Below, piece by piece: positions 12,016 to 24,871 of a stretch of 64,000 nucleotides of DNA. The notes below the pieces were generated by a model. It saw only the letters and a program-made list of their open reading frames with translations. It had not been told where the DNA came from and did no database searches. The DNA is from Diplosphaera chodatii (taxonomy: Eukaryota > Chlorophyta > Trebouxiophyceae > Prasiolales > Stichococcaceae). The stretch covers positions 1,116,001 through 1,180,000 of the forward strand of contig JAALGY010000028.1 in assembly GCA_032358165.1 (NCBI GenBank). Reading direction: 5' to 3'. Position numbers and translations under genes: made by a program. Positions within the stretch are counted from its first letter, which is position 1. Every line of letters starts with the position of its first letter.

Positions 12016-15000
12016 ATGGATGCGGCAGTTGCAGCACTACAGCCCGTGGCGGCACTGCATATGGCAGCGCCAGCCGGCGCTCACGCCGCTGCCGCCGTGC
12101 CTGTTGGTGGAGCTGCTGCGTCAGGCATACCAGCAACGCCGCAGGGGTACCCTGCGGCCAATGCAGCTCAGGTCGTGTGTACAGGAGTCCAATACCCGCA
12201 GCCGCGAACCAGCCACCAGCCAGAGCAAGCGCGCACAGCACCTCTGCCTGAGCCTGGTGTGGTGCAAGCCGCAGCTCAGAAGTCTGATGCGGTTCAGCTG
12301 CCAGATGTGCTGGTTGATGCGGGGCGCATGGCTGCTGTGCTGGCGCCCAAAGATGCGGAAAAGCTGCGTCGCCAGGTGGCGCTGTTCCAGCGGCAGCAAG
12401 AAGCGCTGCAAAAGGCCAGTGCGCTGCAGCTGCAGCTGCTGCAAGGCAGGCATGCCGCAGCAAAGCCCGCTGCTGCAGAGGTTGTTGCCAGTTCAGAGAA
12501 TTTGCCAACAGGTGACGGTGCAGCAGCCAACCGTGACGATGTGGCGATGTGTTTGCCAGCCTCAAGTGCCCACATTGCCAACATGATGTTGCGTTTGCTG
12601 AGGGTGTGCACTCGCCCTGCAGGCACAGAGGCCACGCAGCAGGGTGCACCAGGCAGGCCAGCTGCTGGACACACACTGCCGCCGACAACTGGGCCTGCAA
12701 GCGCTGCAGCATCCGCCGCAGAGGCAGCGGCAGCCGGCGCTGCAGCGGGCGCAGCAGCGGCGCCGGCGTCGCCGCCCAAGACGCAGCTGTCGGCAGCCGC
12801 CGAGCAGGTGTTGCTGGCGTTCTTCTCGCTGCAGGACAGCCTCACCAAGGACGAGGCCCGCATGCTGGCGCAGCGGGTGCGTGTTGTTGCGTAGACTCAC
12901 CGGTCTGTGACCGCTGTTCGATCACGCCAGAGCTGTACTTGCATCGAGGTTCTGCCTGCTGCCCTGCAGCATGGCACTTCCACCCATAATTAGTTGACGT
13001 CTCTCAAGCACCGCCCCTGCAGTGCAACTGCACAGAAGACCTGGTGCGAGCACACTTCACGAAGCTGCGCAACACCGTGCGGGCATTCATCCAGCGTGCC
13101 CACCGCCGGGCAGGCGGACGCAGCGCGCCCGCTGCTGCGCATGCCACAGGGCAGGTACAATCCGCATGCTTCAGCTGGGCTCTGATCTTGCTCTGAGACT
13201 ACTGGCTGGTGGCTGGTGTGCTTCGAGAGGTTCCTGTGCGGTTGTCTTGCTTGCTTCGACTGCATCTCCAACGGATATGCCGGCGATGCAGTCCCGCCAG
13301 GGCCTGGGGACAGCGACTGCTGCGGCGTCCGGCGCACCACCCTCAGACGTCGAGCAGGCGGCCTACGCACACATACAGGGCGCCGCTGCCGCTGCGGGCC
13401 TCACTGGCATCGCCTCATCGGCACCCACGGCAGTTGCAACCACAGCTGCAGCAGCCACCAGTACCGACGTTTCGACAGCAGCAGGTGAGCGCTTGGTCAG
13501 AACAACACGCAGCATTGCGCCTTGGTGCATGAGCGGGGGCGTTTGGGTGCGTGCTGATTAGGTAGCCAACCCCGGCCGGTGCTGGTTGCAGAGCCTGCAG
13601 TCCTCGAGGCAGAGGAAGCAGCACGCAAGCGCGGACTGGAGCGGCTGCAGCTGCTGGTGGACGTTGGCGGCGGCATTGCTGACCCCGACAAAGCAGGTCA
13701 GCAAGTGCAGGATACAGTTGCAGCACGGCAAGCCTTCATGCTGCTGAGACGCTACCAGTAACTGCAGTCTGTGGGAGCTGCTGCCAATGGTCCACGGAAT
13801 GCAAACAGTGCTCCTGGCGGTTGCCATGCGAGGCCATGCCGTGAAGAATGCCGCACATGTTGCTGCAGGCCCCTTTGCGGCACAGATGCAGACGGCAGGA
13901 AGCGTCTCGGTGCGGTCGGCGATGCTGCAGGCGGTGCTGGCCACCGGGAGCAGCGCCACCCTGGCGCGCCTGCTGGCCGCCGGCACCTGCGCCGCCCTGC
14001 TGGCCACCTGGCTGCATGTGAGGCGCCGTTCTGGTCGTGATGCTGCTCCAGCCAGGCTGACAGCGGGAGCTTGCATGTGTCATGTTGTTTCTGCTCGTGT
14101 CTGTAACACTCTGCCGACCGTCTGGCTGCATGTGACGTGGCGGCGGCATTGCGTTGAAAACGCTGACGCCAGCAGCACCTTTGCGCAAACTGCTGTTCGC
14201 CCCAACACACACACTGCATGCATGCAATGGGGCAGGGACACCTACAGGGTCCAAGATACTCAGACCAGGCTGTGGCGGCTGCAGGAAGCAGAGGCCGACC
14301 GGCAGAGGACCTTCCTGCGTCTGGCGCTGAACGCGGCGGCGCGGCTGCCGTGGACGCTGCCGCTGCTGCGCTCCGGCGGCTTCCTGCAGGCCGTCAGCCG
14401 CCTGCACAAAGCGCAGTGCGCAAAGCCGATCACTGCCTGCAGTGTTTGCATGCTTGTGAACCAGTGCAGCTGGCAGGTATGCACATGTGACGCAAGCCGA
14501 CGGTCAGGTTGCAGGACTCCACTGCCACCGATGCTCGTTGGTCTTTTTACTGCAGGGCGCTGGGCGTGTCAGCAGAAGCGAACCGCGTGCTGCAGATCTG
14601 GGCACGTCTGGAGGACCCCTATGCCTCCACTCCGGCCCTGCCTGCAGAAGCAGCGCCCGCCTACCGGCCGCCCAGCACCCTGGCATTCTCTGGCCGCCCT
14701 GCTGCTGCTGTGCCTCCGCAGTCAGCTGCGCGTGCGAGGACTGTTGCCCCAGTGGCGAGCGTGGCTCCAGTTGCCAGAGCACAGGTGTGGGCCTGCGGCT
14801 ACATGCACCGCTGGATCATCGCACAGCCAGCATCGCCGCAGTTGATCTGCTGTGAGGTTCTCGCTGGTGATTCAATCACACTCTTCACTTGCAGGTGACC
14901 CAGCTGGTTGTCAGCGCTCCCGCAATCGCAGTGGCTGCTGCAAGCGGCTCGAACGGTGGTGCAGGGCCGGTGCCGCTGACGCTGAACCTTGGCCAACAGC

Positions 15001-17368
15001 AGCAGCAATGGCAGCAGCTGCAGCAGCAGCAGCAAGCGCTCGTGCAAGCACAACAGGCGGCGGCAGCTGCGGCCCAGCAACAGCAGCTCCAGCAGTGGCA
15101 GCAGCAGTCGCAGTGGCTGCAGCAGCAGCAGTGGCAGACGCAGCAGCAACTGCAACAACAGCACCAGCACTTGCAGCAGCAGCTGCAGCACCTGCAGCAC
15201 CAGCATCAGCCACAGACGCAGCAGCCACCAGCTCCGCATAAGAAGGAGCGGCACACGGGCATCAAGGCGAGGCCGTGAAATGCTGCACTGCATGTTGACA
15301 TGGTTGCGGGTGCGGTTGACATGCCTTCAGTCCGTCGACGTGCTGACACGTGTTTTGCAGGTGCTATCTGCTGGAGCGAGCTTCATGCGTGGCTACCAGG
15401 CCACCAAGTGCGCAACTTCCTGCTGCTTGATGTGGTCAATGCTAAGTGCAACCTGCATCTGGCTGCTTGGTTACTTCAGTAGTTGAGTGACCAGGATTAC
15501 TTCAGTAGTTGAGTGACCAGGGAAGTGCTCTCCGCGGTGTGCAGGCAGGCAAAGGCGGCGCAACGCAAGCCTGACATCGAGCAGGTGCTCCCTCACTGCT
15601 GCCTACCACTTCAACTGGAATTGGACAAACTCGAGCGCTTATGTGACAATCCCCCATTCACTTACGTACTCAATTCTGACCAATTTGTGACTGAGTCGAA
15701 ATGCCAACATTGGTCAACTTAAATCTGGCTAGGTGCGCCAGAAGGAGCGGGCGCGACTGGCGAGCTCCGCGCTGCCGCCCGGCGGCAAGGCCAAGCAGCA
15801 CAAGCCAGGCCTGCCCGGCAGTGCACAGGTTCGCTGGCGCCGCCTCTTGGTGATGACGCTGGCTACCACTGCCTTGCACAAAGCCTGCCGTGTCGGGTCG
15901 ACTTTCTTCTCAAGTCACCATACACCGTGTGGCTGCTGCAGCAGCAGAAGGCAAAGCGCCAAACCAGCGGCGGCGCCGGCAGCGACCTGCTGGCGGCGGC
16001 TGCTAAGCGGCAGGCGGGCCAGGCGGGCAAGCCGGCAAACCAGGGCAAGAGCATGGCGCAGGTGCAGTTGCCAAGCTGTGTGGTCGGTTCCAGGGTTGAG
16101 ATCAGCGTCTTCTAGAGGGGTTGCAGTCACTGAACAGGCTCCGCACTGCCTGCTGTACAAGGTCTGCTGATGCGTGTACAGTGAAACGGTGGGGAGCACC
16201 CGTGCCCCGGGCCTGGTGACAGCACTGCGGGTGCTGTCCTGACCGCAGCTCCCTGTGTGCTGGGCAGGTGCAGATGGAGGCGGTGATGGAGCACCGGCGC
16301 CACCGCGCCTGGGTGGCGCACCACGCTGCCCGCGCCGAGGACGAGGTGAGCCCCGCGTCGGCGCTGCGACAGTTGGCACTTCCCGTGCTAGCGCATGCTC
16401 GGTGACGTTCCTCGTCACTGCTGTCGGCAGTAGAGCACCGTCTGTGCGTGCCTGAGCACATGCTGTGGGCTGCTGTGCTGATGCTCCATGGGTTTCATTG
16501 TGGTTCAAAGATCTGGTTGCGCCGACGTGTCTGGGTGGCCCTGCAGGCAAGGAAGCTCGTACCGGAGGTGATGACACGGGTGCAGGGCATGAAGACCAGG
16601 CCTGGCCTACCGTGGCCGCCCCCGCGTGCAGAGGTGCACATCGTCGTCCTGCCGAAGCCCGCCCATGTGCCCGGCATTGCAGGCAGACCACCCACACTGC
16701 GCACTGCCGCATCAGCGGCGGCTGGACTGTCACGCACGTGCACTGTCAGCAGTATGGACAGCGCATGTCCCGATCATGTATGCTCATGCATCGCGATGTG
16801 GGCTTGCTGAAGGTGCCGCCAGCGGACATCCCGCCTGGCTGTGGGGAGGAGAGCGCAGAGGCTGCCCTGCAGCATAAGCGGTGTGCGCTGCAGCCAGCTG
16901 CCACCTACATCCTGCAGGTGTTGCTAATCTGCTCGTCCTGCAAGCATACGCCCCCTGAAAATGCTCATACTCTGACAGGATTTGACAAGCTGCGCATGCA
17001 CCCTGCATGCTTCGGGCTGACTGCGGTGCCAAGAGTGCACCTGGTTCTGTGCAGGACCTGATTCCGGAGAACCCCTCCGAGCCGTGGGCCGCGGCGCAGC
17101 AGTCAGAGCAGCAGCCGCCACATGTGCCCTTTGTGCCCTCGGATCCGGTCGAGATGCAGGACCAGGTGCGGCGCAGGACGTGCACATGCCTGTGCCCGTA
17201 ATGTGCGCGGCGTGCCATGCGGTGAAGCAGGGCACGGTTGTGGCATCATGTCTACGAAGGCGATGGCGATGCACACGTTGCCGAGGAACCTGATCTGGCA
17301 TGCAGGTCCAGAAGATGATCAGGGCGGGCGTGCGGCTGCCAATATATGTTGGGACCCTTCACCGATAG
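12016..17368 (+). CDS. LD: LUMINIDEPENDENS-like homeodomain / TFIIS-N-like nuclear protein
   Basis: In plants LD is a nuclear regulator acting in the autonomous flowering and RNA-processing pathway. Seventeen exons join in phase: 12016-12876, 13023-13154, 13292-13484, 13562-13696, 13749-13789, 13892-14017, 14264-14415, 14556-14784, 14895-15266, 15549-15584, 15733-15828, 15942-16061, 16268-16345, 16547-16633, 16813-16917, 17055-17165 and 17306-17368. That gives about 978 residues, close to Arabidopsis LD. An early block, VALFQRQQEALQKAS, matches the plant N-terminus. A degenerate homeodomain follows (LLAFFSLQDSLTKDEAR joined to EDLVRAHFTKLRNTVRAF). A TFIIS-N/LW-like helical region comes next (13749-14784; ALLATWLH, then ANRVLQIWARL), then a Gln-rich tract. 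The C-terminal block has LPWPPPRAE, CGEESAEAAL and IPENPSEPW, in the plant order. 12512-12622 could be an in-frame intron. Exon 9 ends at a GC donor. The protein role in an alga is inferred only. Confidence 0.82.
14986..15233 (+). repeat. CAG-rich polyglutamine tract in the LD gene
   Basis: Dense CAG/CAA repeats in the coding frame give runs of up to five or six Gln interrupted by Trp, Leu, Ala and His. The tract is open in several frames on both strands, which creates long spurious Ala- or Ser-rich reading frames. Gln-rich segments also occur in plant LD. Confidence 0.85.
15471..15522. repeat. 26-bp tandem duplication in an LD intron
   Basis: Two adjacent copies of a 26-bp unit beginning ttacttcagtagttgagtga, at 15471-15496 and 15497-15522, identical except for the last base. 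It lies just before the exon at 15549 and looks like a recent slippage duplication. Confidence 0.92.
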
Positions 17369-17820
17369 CCTGGAGGCTGTTCGTGATTTGAGCAGGCAGC
17401 GCACCTGCTGTGGCGGCTTTGCCTGCAACTGCTGCAAGCCCAGTTATTGGGTCGACACTGTTGCACTACCGTGCGCAAGCAGATTGTTGGTAATTACTGC
17501 AAACTACCTAGAAACTGTTTGTCAATTGAGTCAACAGCGAGACCTCACACACTACGGTACAGTCAACCCTCTGGCATGCATCAGCCCACAGTAAGCTCTG
17601 ACAGAGCAGGTGGAAATGCTGGGCTCACACCACCCCGAACAGTTGCTTGGCAACAGGTAGCAACATCATCCACCCGCTGCACGGCTGCCGACTGAACACA
17701 CCGCACACAGCGTTGGCAGCTGCTGCGCTTGGCTTCATGCTGGTAGAACCCAGTTGCCACCAAATGGAGTGTCACGCTCAACCTGGCTACATGGATGTAG
17801 CTGCAGTCACACATCCACAA
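17369..17820. other. convergent 3' interval, LD / HDR
   Basis: 452 bp between two convergent stop codons, less GC-rich than the flanking exons. It holds the two 3' UTRs. No coding signal or hairpin seen. Confidence 0.45.
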
Positions 17821-20800
17821 TCACAGGTCAGTGTCCACCTCCTCGGGCCTGTCAGGTGCCTCCAAGTCGCCTGCAGCCACCGCTTTGGGTGCGACGCCCT
17901 GGTAGCTGGGGTCCTTGATCCGGAACACCTGCAGAGCAGGGCGATTTTCACATGCCAACCAGAGCATGACCAGCGCACACTTCTGCTGGTGGGGGCCTCA
18001 GCAAGGCGAGCAGCGTGGGCCCCAGCAGCCTGCCGCACCTGGTCAAGGACATCCTCTACGGAGCGGTCTGGTGTGGAGGCGCCAGAGGTGACGCCAATGG
18101 TCAGCGGCCCTTCCGGCAGCCAGTTCTCGGTCGTCGCCAGCTCCCCCCAGCTCTGCATTGTTGGCAGAGCAGCGGTTGCAGGGAAGCAAGATGATGGTGG
18201 CAATGACATGAGACGCGTATAGGCTATCTGCGATTGACAACACTGGCGGTGCGACAGCAGAAATATCCAGCAGACGCTCACCGTCTTGTGCTGGATGGAG
18301 TTTGCGGCGATGTCGATGCACTCGGGGGCATTGACCCAGAAGGACGGCACGCCCTTCAGCTCGCCGATCTCCTGCAGGTGGCTGGTGTTGCTGGAGTTGA
18401 AGCCGCCCACCACGATCATCATGTCCAGCTTGTCGTCCGGCTGCACAGCAACATGAACAGCGAACTGTTGAGAGGACAGCTCGCAGATAAGAAGCAGTAT
18501 TCAGATGTGTGCCCAACCAGCAGCCAGGAGGCAAACCAGGCTGGGCCCCATCAATCTACTTGATACCTGAAGCATGCAGGCCAGACAAAGGCAGTCATGT
18601 AGCACAACTCTGCACCTGGTCCTGCTTGCCGACCATGTCGTACACCGCGTCCTGGCGCTCCTGGGTGGCGTCGCAGATGGTGTCCATGATCATGAAGTGC
18701 TGCTTCAGCGCCGCCGGCCCCACCTTCTGCATCATCGCGCTCTCCAGCATCTTGCCAATCTTCTGCGTGTCGCCCTGTAAAAGGCAGGCCAACGAATCGG
18801 ACACCTTGTTCATGGTGTGCGCTCTGCACTGGTCACTCCGCTTTTGCAGAGCTCGGAGTCGGCCCCCTCTTGCTGGGCAATTTTCTTGCACTGCAGTGGC
18901 ACTACCCACAGGATCCCTGCAGAATGTGTGTGTCACCTTGAGCATAGTGGTCTGGTTGGCGATGCCGATGGACTGCAGGTCCTGGTCCGGATCGAAGCCC
19001 TGGGACATGGCGTTGGGGTGGAAGGTGTCGAAGAACTCCTCCCGCGTGTGCTTGCCCGCAATGTAGTCGCACACAAACTGCGTCTGCTCAATGTCCTGCA
19101 GTGTAGAGGCAGCTGCTATGAGTTGCTCATCCTTTGCGCGATACGCTTGCTGGCAACACAGAAGAGGCACCGCCTGGGCTGCAACGTGTATACTTGGTCA
19201 CAGATGACCACGCGCTGCTGCTGCTAAACAGTGGCGGCTGGGACCAGCCAAGCCTTATCGCTTATCGACAGCTCCCTGATCACAAAGATCACCTTGACAA
19301 TGAGGTAGATGGTGGCGAAGGATGCGGTGGCAACCGTCTCCTCATGCGCCCATTTGCCGTGGATGATGGACGTGTGTGCCTTCTTCGCCTGCTTGTCCAC
19401 AGCATTCCACACCTGCCGCCAGGAGCACACCATGTGAACCGCCCGGAACCAGGTACCCGCATCGCAAATTGAACCCCCAGCATGTCCAGCAACATGCCAC
19501 TGAATAGTGCACATAGGTGCAGAGGGTGCTCTATCGTACTCATGATGTGCAGCAACCAGGTCTACATGATGAGATGCATCAGACACCGACCTTTGAGACC
19601 CAGGGGCAGGTGGTGTCCACCATGATCGCCTCCTTGTCGTTGAGGAGCTGCATCTCCTGCACGCTGGCGCCAAAGGCGGGCAGAATGACGACGTCGCCCT
19701 TCTGGACCGTGCTGAAGTCCTTTCCGCTGCCCGGGTCCGCGATGATCTGGATGTCCATCTCCTGAAGCCTCTGTGTGCGGTGGCAGACTGCCACATGTCA
19801 ACGGTAGTAGGCTCATGGCGGCAGTGACATCAATACCAACACTGCAACATCTCAGACATGATCACTGCTGAAATTCTTGCAAGCTGATGAAGCCAACGAT
19901 GCGGTGGCACCTTGTTGACTGACGGGTTGTGGATGATCTCATTGGTGATGTGCAGCTTCTGGCCCGGGTACGCGCGCCGCGCCTCGTATGCCATCTGCAC
20001 CGCCCGCTCCACCCCCCAGCAGTACCCATATGCCTCAGCCAGCTTCACAGTCACATCCCCCTGCAACCGCACACCATACCTTGCCATCAGCCGCACACCC
20101 GACATGCAGCGCTGTCTTTGTGTCTACGACCCCACCTTGTGAGGCTGCGCCGTGTCCGCGATGAGAAATTGTGAAGGTACCGCTGACAGCATACACTCGC
20201 AGCTTCTCACCTGTTGCCAGACACCGCCGTTTTCCTTCATCTGCGCCACCAGTCCGCGCAAGGAGTAGCCGACGCCATGGTCGTCCATCAGCGCCAGGCT
20301 CTCCTTGTCGTTCGTCGGCTGCCGTGTGTAGCGGCCCGTCTTATTGAGCGACCGCCGGAAGGCTTTGGCATTGAAGGCCTCCGGCACGTTCGCACCGCTG
20401 GTGGCTGCCCGGTCTAGCAGCTCTTCGGACGCCTTCACCTCCTCCGTGTCAACTGTGATGAAGTCAAGAGGGAAAGAATCAGGCAGTGTGCATGCCCAGC
20501 GCCAGCGTGCTTGCAGCTGCAGCAGACGTCGGTTGGTTCCTTGATGCAACAACCAGTCAGCGGCGCAGGAGTTCTTAGACTATCTTTGAGGGCGCTTCAC
20601 TAAAGCAACCTGGCGACATGAGTACACTGCAAGGCACGCTGAACCTGCCGAATCTGTTATGCCATAAGTGCGCACGTGCGGAGGGCGACGCGGCTGCACA
20701 TGTTTGCTGGCGTTGGGCACTGCCCGGCAGGCATCGAAACGCTGGGCTGGCAATGGGCTGGCTGCTGAAGCACTGCCTCTGCGTTGGCAGGGCAAGTGCT

Positions 20801-20847
20801 GGGCTGCTCAGCAGCGTGTGCAGCATTGCGAGACCCAGCAGGCCCAA
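17821..20847 (-). CDS. HDR: 4-hydroxy-3-methylbut-2-enyl diphosphate reductase, plastid
   Basis: Last enzyme of the plastid MEP pathway: reduces HMBPP to IPP and DMAPP with a 4Fe-4S cluster. Coding exons after the first: 20211-20452, 19911-20060, 19591-19770, 19293-19412, 18937-19095, 18616-18774, 18282-18440, 18039-18152 and 17821-17928. All join in phase and give about 463 residues plus a transit peptide. The three cluster cysteines are present: [19 protein letters not shown] and [11 protein letters not shown]. Substrate motifs [22 protein letters not shown] and GFNSSNT are also present. The plant-type N-terminal extension ([11 protein letters not shown]...GVGYSLRG) distinguishes it from short bacterial IspH. 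Exon 1 begins near 20847 with a Ser/Ala/Arg-rich transit-like sequence. Its donor is uncertain: near 20666 or near 20606, either phase 1. Confidence 0.95.
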
Positions 20848-21358
20848 GTCCTCAGATTGGGGCGGTCGATTGCGGTTCAGTTGCAGGACTGCTCAGCGGA
20901 CATAACTTGAAGGGTGCACACGCAAAGCAACGTTGGCGCATTTCGCCCGCTGGATCAAGATCTCGGTTCAACTAAACCCTGGGGAGCGTTTTTATGGACC
21001 AAGGTCTCTGATCGTTTGATTGGAGCTCTTGCCCTTCTTGGACAGGCGCGGTCAAAAGCCGATGTGCTCGATTGTACACAAGCAAGCATGCATGCGCAGC
21101 AGCAACTCTGACTCTGCAAAGCACGTAACAGATAGAGCTCTGAGAGCATACACATGCATGCAGCAAGGTTACCGGCGATGCCTACCATCTGAGGATCCCC
21201 TCCGCCTGCGGCATTGCCGAACATCACAGCTCAAGCTCATGATCGCAACAAGGAAGCAGACGGAGCATAGCACATGACAGCATCATGACGCGTAACGTCG
21301 ACTGGGGGCTGGAACTTTTGTTGGGAACGCTGGCTGACGCAACATGAAGCACGCTGTC
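20848..21358. promoter_or_regulatory. HDR upstream region
   Basis: 511 bp between the HDR start and the CLASRP stop, both minus strand. It should hold the HDR promoter. Only short frames without family features are seen. Confidence 0.4.
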
Positions 21359-24300
21359 TTATATCATGTGCAGGAGAAGATGTGATCCGCCGGTCGATGG
21401 GCATGCAGAGTAAGAAGCATACTGATCAGGGCGTCTGGGAGAGCGGCTTCGACTTCTGCTTCTACTCCGTCGATACCGCTGTGGGCTGTAGCTGCGACTT
21501 CTGCTCTGGCCATGCTGCCTGCGGAACAGCATGCCAAGTTGCTGTCTAGTCATGCAAACACACACAGTGGATGGACATTTACACCAAACGACATGGTGGT
21601 TGATGAATCGACAACACCGCCGTCACAGCCCTGACGCCGCAATCACATGCCTGGGGGAGGGCGACGGGGAGTAGCGCCGCTCGCCGGACATGGCCGCGCG
21701 CTCGATCTGGCGCCGTGCAGCGGCATCACGGGCCTCCGCCTGCTGCCGCTGCCGCACGGACACCGTGTCCCTGGCCTGCTGCTTGTTGATCTGCGCCGCC
21801 ATGAGCCGCTTGAGGCGCTCCTGCGGCGTCTCGCTGCCCTGCAGTGACAGGGGCCCCATATCCGATCCCTGCAACCACACCACTGTGCGGCAGGCATCTG
21901 GAGATGACCCCCGAAACACGATGCTGCACCAAGAGTGCCACCTTGGGTGCGGCGGGCTTCACGGCGCTGAGCGGCTGCTTGCGCAGCTCCCTCTGCTTCT
22001 CCTTCTCGCGCTCTTTGCGTCGCTGCTCGTAGCGCGCCGTGCGCTCTGCCTCCCGCTGCTGTGCCCAGTAGTCGTCGGCACTGCAGTATGCAATGCACGA
22101 AGCTCTCAGTCGGGGCCTTGCAGACTGTGCACAAGCTCAAGGCATCCGTGTGATCAGGATGACAACAGAATGACACCAGGATGGGCGGGGCACAACACAC
22201 CTGACGTCCCGCAGGGTGTTGGCCTCAGCCGGCAGCTGGTACGGGCCGCTGTCATGGTCTGCTCGACTCGGCAGTATCTCCCGATGGTGGTCCGCTCTGT
22301 TATTCCCAGCGAGGCACCAGCTCGATTCAACATGCTCGATTCACTCTGGGCAACCTCCCGCACCAACCATTGCTTGCAAATTCACGCCAAATTAGGCCAG
22401 ATGGCGCCTTCGCTGGGGGCAGGGCATCGGAGCCTGGTCTGACAGCGGGATGAGCAGGCACTGCGGGGTTGAGCAGCCACAGACCGTTTCGAGGCTTCAA
22501 GACTGGCGGCAGCCTGTGTCGTCGGGACAGCGGCGGACAGTCGGGAAGCGCCGACAGCTGTAGAGGAGCGGTGCCGCGCGGGTGCCTCGGCGCTGAAGCT
22601 GGTGATGTACTGCGTGCGCGGCTCTGCTGGGGAAGGCGAACGCGACAGCTCGCGATCACGATTCCTGGCAGGCACACAAGCTCTTCGTCAGCGTCAAGCC
22701 AACAGCGAGAGCGTGGCAATGGCTACCTGCCAGCAAGTGGTCCTGTCGCACGCACCAAGGTGTGCTGTGGAATCGTCTATCCTCCTCATACGAAGGGCTG
22801 CCTCGTCGTGATGCTCTGCACAGAGTCAGGAGCAGTGATCACTACATGTGCTGTTGTTCATGCAGTCCATGCATTCGGGCGCCTGCATGGCTTGTTGCAG
22901 TCGCCAGACGGCGGCCAACACATCTGAAAATTGTGCATGCAACCTGTATGCATAGGGTGCAGCAGCGCTGGAGCGCGGTGTCGACTTCACTCCGCTGCCA
23001 GATGTCGAAGCAAGGCCGCCCGACGGCGGCTGCAAGCCCTGGCCCGCCATGCGCTTGGCACGCTGAGCGTACTTCTTCCTGCTGAAAGGCCGCCTGCAAG
23101 CCAACAGGGCAGCTGGTGTCCTGTTGGGAAGCATGCACCTGCCGGGAGGTTGACACCAGCAACTGCGAAGAGGCGCCCAGGTGACTGGACGAAAACCCTT
23201 CTCACTTGGGCTTGGGCACGCGGCCCTCTGCCTCCGCCTTCTCATTGCGCTCCGCGCGCCGCAGCGTTGCCTCGAAGTTGTGGATGCCGAAGCCAGCGGC
23301 AAAGGCCTCGCGCTCCTGCTCGTTCAGCGTCTTTGGCGCGTCGTCCTCGCTGTCCGACTCGCTGTCTGTGTACTCGTCGGAATCCGTTCCAGCGTCAGGG
23401 CGCGGGGGCGGCGGCAGCATGGGCGTCGCCGCCTCGCCACCATAGGAGAACCCCACGGCCCCGTAGGCACCAAAACCTGCGAACCAGGCACCCAAAATCT
23501 CGGACAACCGCAGCGGCATCACGACAGCCTCCCAGCCGGTATGCTAAATTGCACAGCAGCACCGGGTTGTGTGCGATCAAAGTCAGCAGCACCTGCGGGA
23601 GTGGCGGGGCTGGCGATCGGGGCGCGCTGCCGGGCGGCGGTCAATCCCGCGCCATCGTTGGCGGCAGCGCGGGCGACGGCGCGTAGCCGCAGGTTTTCCT
23701 CCAGCGCCGCAGCCAGGCCGGCGGCCTCCGACTGGCCGGCCGTCTTGACCAGGTCGCGGAACGCCTCGAATGTTAGCAGCTGCATAGCAACGGTGCAACC
23801 CTTCATATTCTTGCCCGCCAGCACGACAAAAAAGAGTAGACAGAGTTGCCTCAGGTGTGACAGAGACGTGTTGGGCGAAAGGCGCCCTGATCACCTCCTC
23901 AAGCTCCAGCTCCTCATCTGACTTTTGCCGGTTGCGTGAGCGGGCATCTGGCTCCCTGCATACTATCATGGCACGTGAAGTGCATGTGATTGCAGTTCAC
24001 TCGCAGCGGACATGAAAACCAGGCGACATGGAACCAAATTGTCCGCCGTGCCGAACCTGTAGAAGTCCAACAGCGCCCGCCCATCAAAGCGATCAATCAG
24101 GTTGTCCTCTTTGCCATTCCATGGCAGCATGCCCTCCATGCTTTCCACCGCCTGCCGCTGATCCTCATTGCGGAACAGCTTGCAGGACCGGCCGTCGACA
24201 CGCAGCAGGTCGAATGGCTGCTCGGCCTGAGCGCAGATTCACGCCAGACTTGATGCAGTCTGCCACGCCAAGCCAGGGTCTGCAAGGGCATATCAGTTGT

Positions 24301-24459
24301 ATTCAGGTGGATCCATATGTAGACCCGTTTCAGTACCTCAACGCCTGCCAGCTCCGCGCGGCGCTCGGCCTTGCGCTTGTTGGCCTCCGTCTTCTCCTTG
24401 ATGGCCCGCTTCTCAGCGCGCGCCTCATGGTAGTAGTTGGCCATCGCCTTCCCCGACAT
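21359..24459 (-). CDS. CLASRP: CLASRP-like alternative splicing regulator (DRY_EERY, SR-like)
   Basis: Nuclear SR-like splicing regulator of the SWAP/CLASRP (SFRS16) group. Exons in phase: 24337-24459, 24057-24226, 23895-23955, 23593-23779, 23206-23476, 22944-23093, 22664 to about 22500, 22201-22248, 21942-22080, 21651-21868 and 21359-21500. The N-terminus (MANYYHEARAEKRAIKE, then DLLRVDGRSCKLF and PWNGKEDNLIDRFDGRALLD) matches the DRY_EERY domain of CLASRP. An acidic Ser/Asp stretch, FSRKKYAQRAKRM and TQYITSFSAEAP follow in the same order as the animal protein. The C-terminus has DDYWAQQREAERTARYEQRR, a basic helix, and an RS tract at 21440-21500. The end of the exon starting at 22664 is not resolved. 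The intron between 21651 and 21500 appears to use a GC donor (AG|GCATGT). It is head to head with TAF10. Confidence 0.85.
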
Positions 24460-24871
24460 CGCTGATCAAAAGTCGCGAACGAATGAGTGGTCGGCCTGCC
24501 CATCAAGCAGCTCCGTGCCTGGGTCTGAACCCATTAAAGTGGCAAAGCGGGTTGTCATCTGACCTCATGATTGCTCGGCATCAGGTTGAACTCGTCACGA
24601 TGTAGCCAATGCTGTCAGCAGGTGTCCCGGATAGGATCAAGAGGCCGAAGCAGGTTGCTATACCGCGCTGAATATCGTTCTGACCTTCTGAGCGTGCTTG
24701 CTGCTACAGCAAATGTCTCCCGGAGGAGCTGCACTCCTTGCGCAGGAGAAGACCTCTTCCTGCTTCCTGGCTTCCTCGGACCTGCTCAACATGTGCCACG
24801 CGATGCATGCACCCGACTTGCCAAAGACGCGCAGAATTTACACCTGACATCGGCGTTGTGGGTGCTGTTGC
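24460..24871. promoter_or_regulatory. divergent interval, CLASRP / TAF10
   Basis: 412 bp separating the start codons of a splicing regulator and a general transcription factor on opposite strands; a candidate shared promoter. No clear TATA box seen. Confidence 0.4.

Noticed and set aside
14799..15293. minus-strand Leu-rich and Ala-rich frames over the CAG tract
   Set aside because: CAG/CAA repeats are open in every frame. Only the plus-strand Gln frame joins the flanking LD exons.
21359..21500. stand-alone RS-repeat splicing factor
   Set aside because: The RS exon joins in phase (through a GC donor) to upstream exons that match the C-terminal half of CLASRP.
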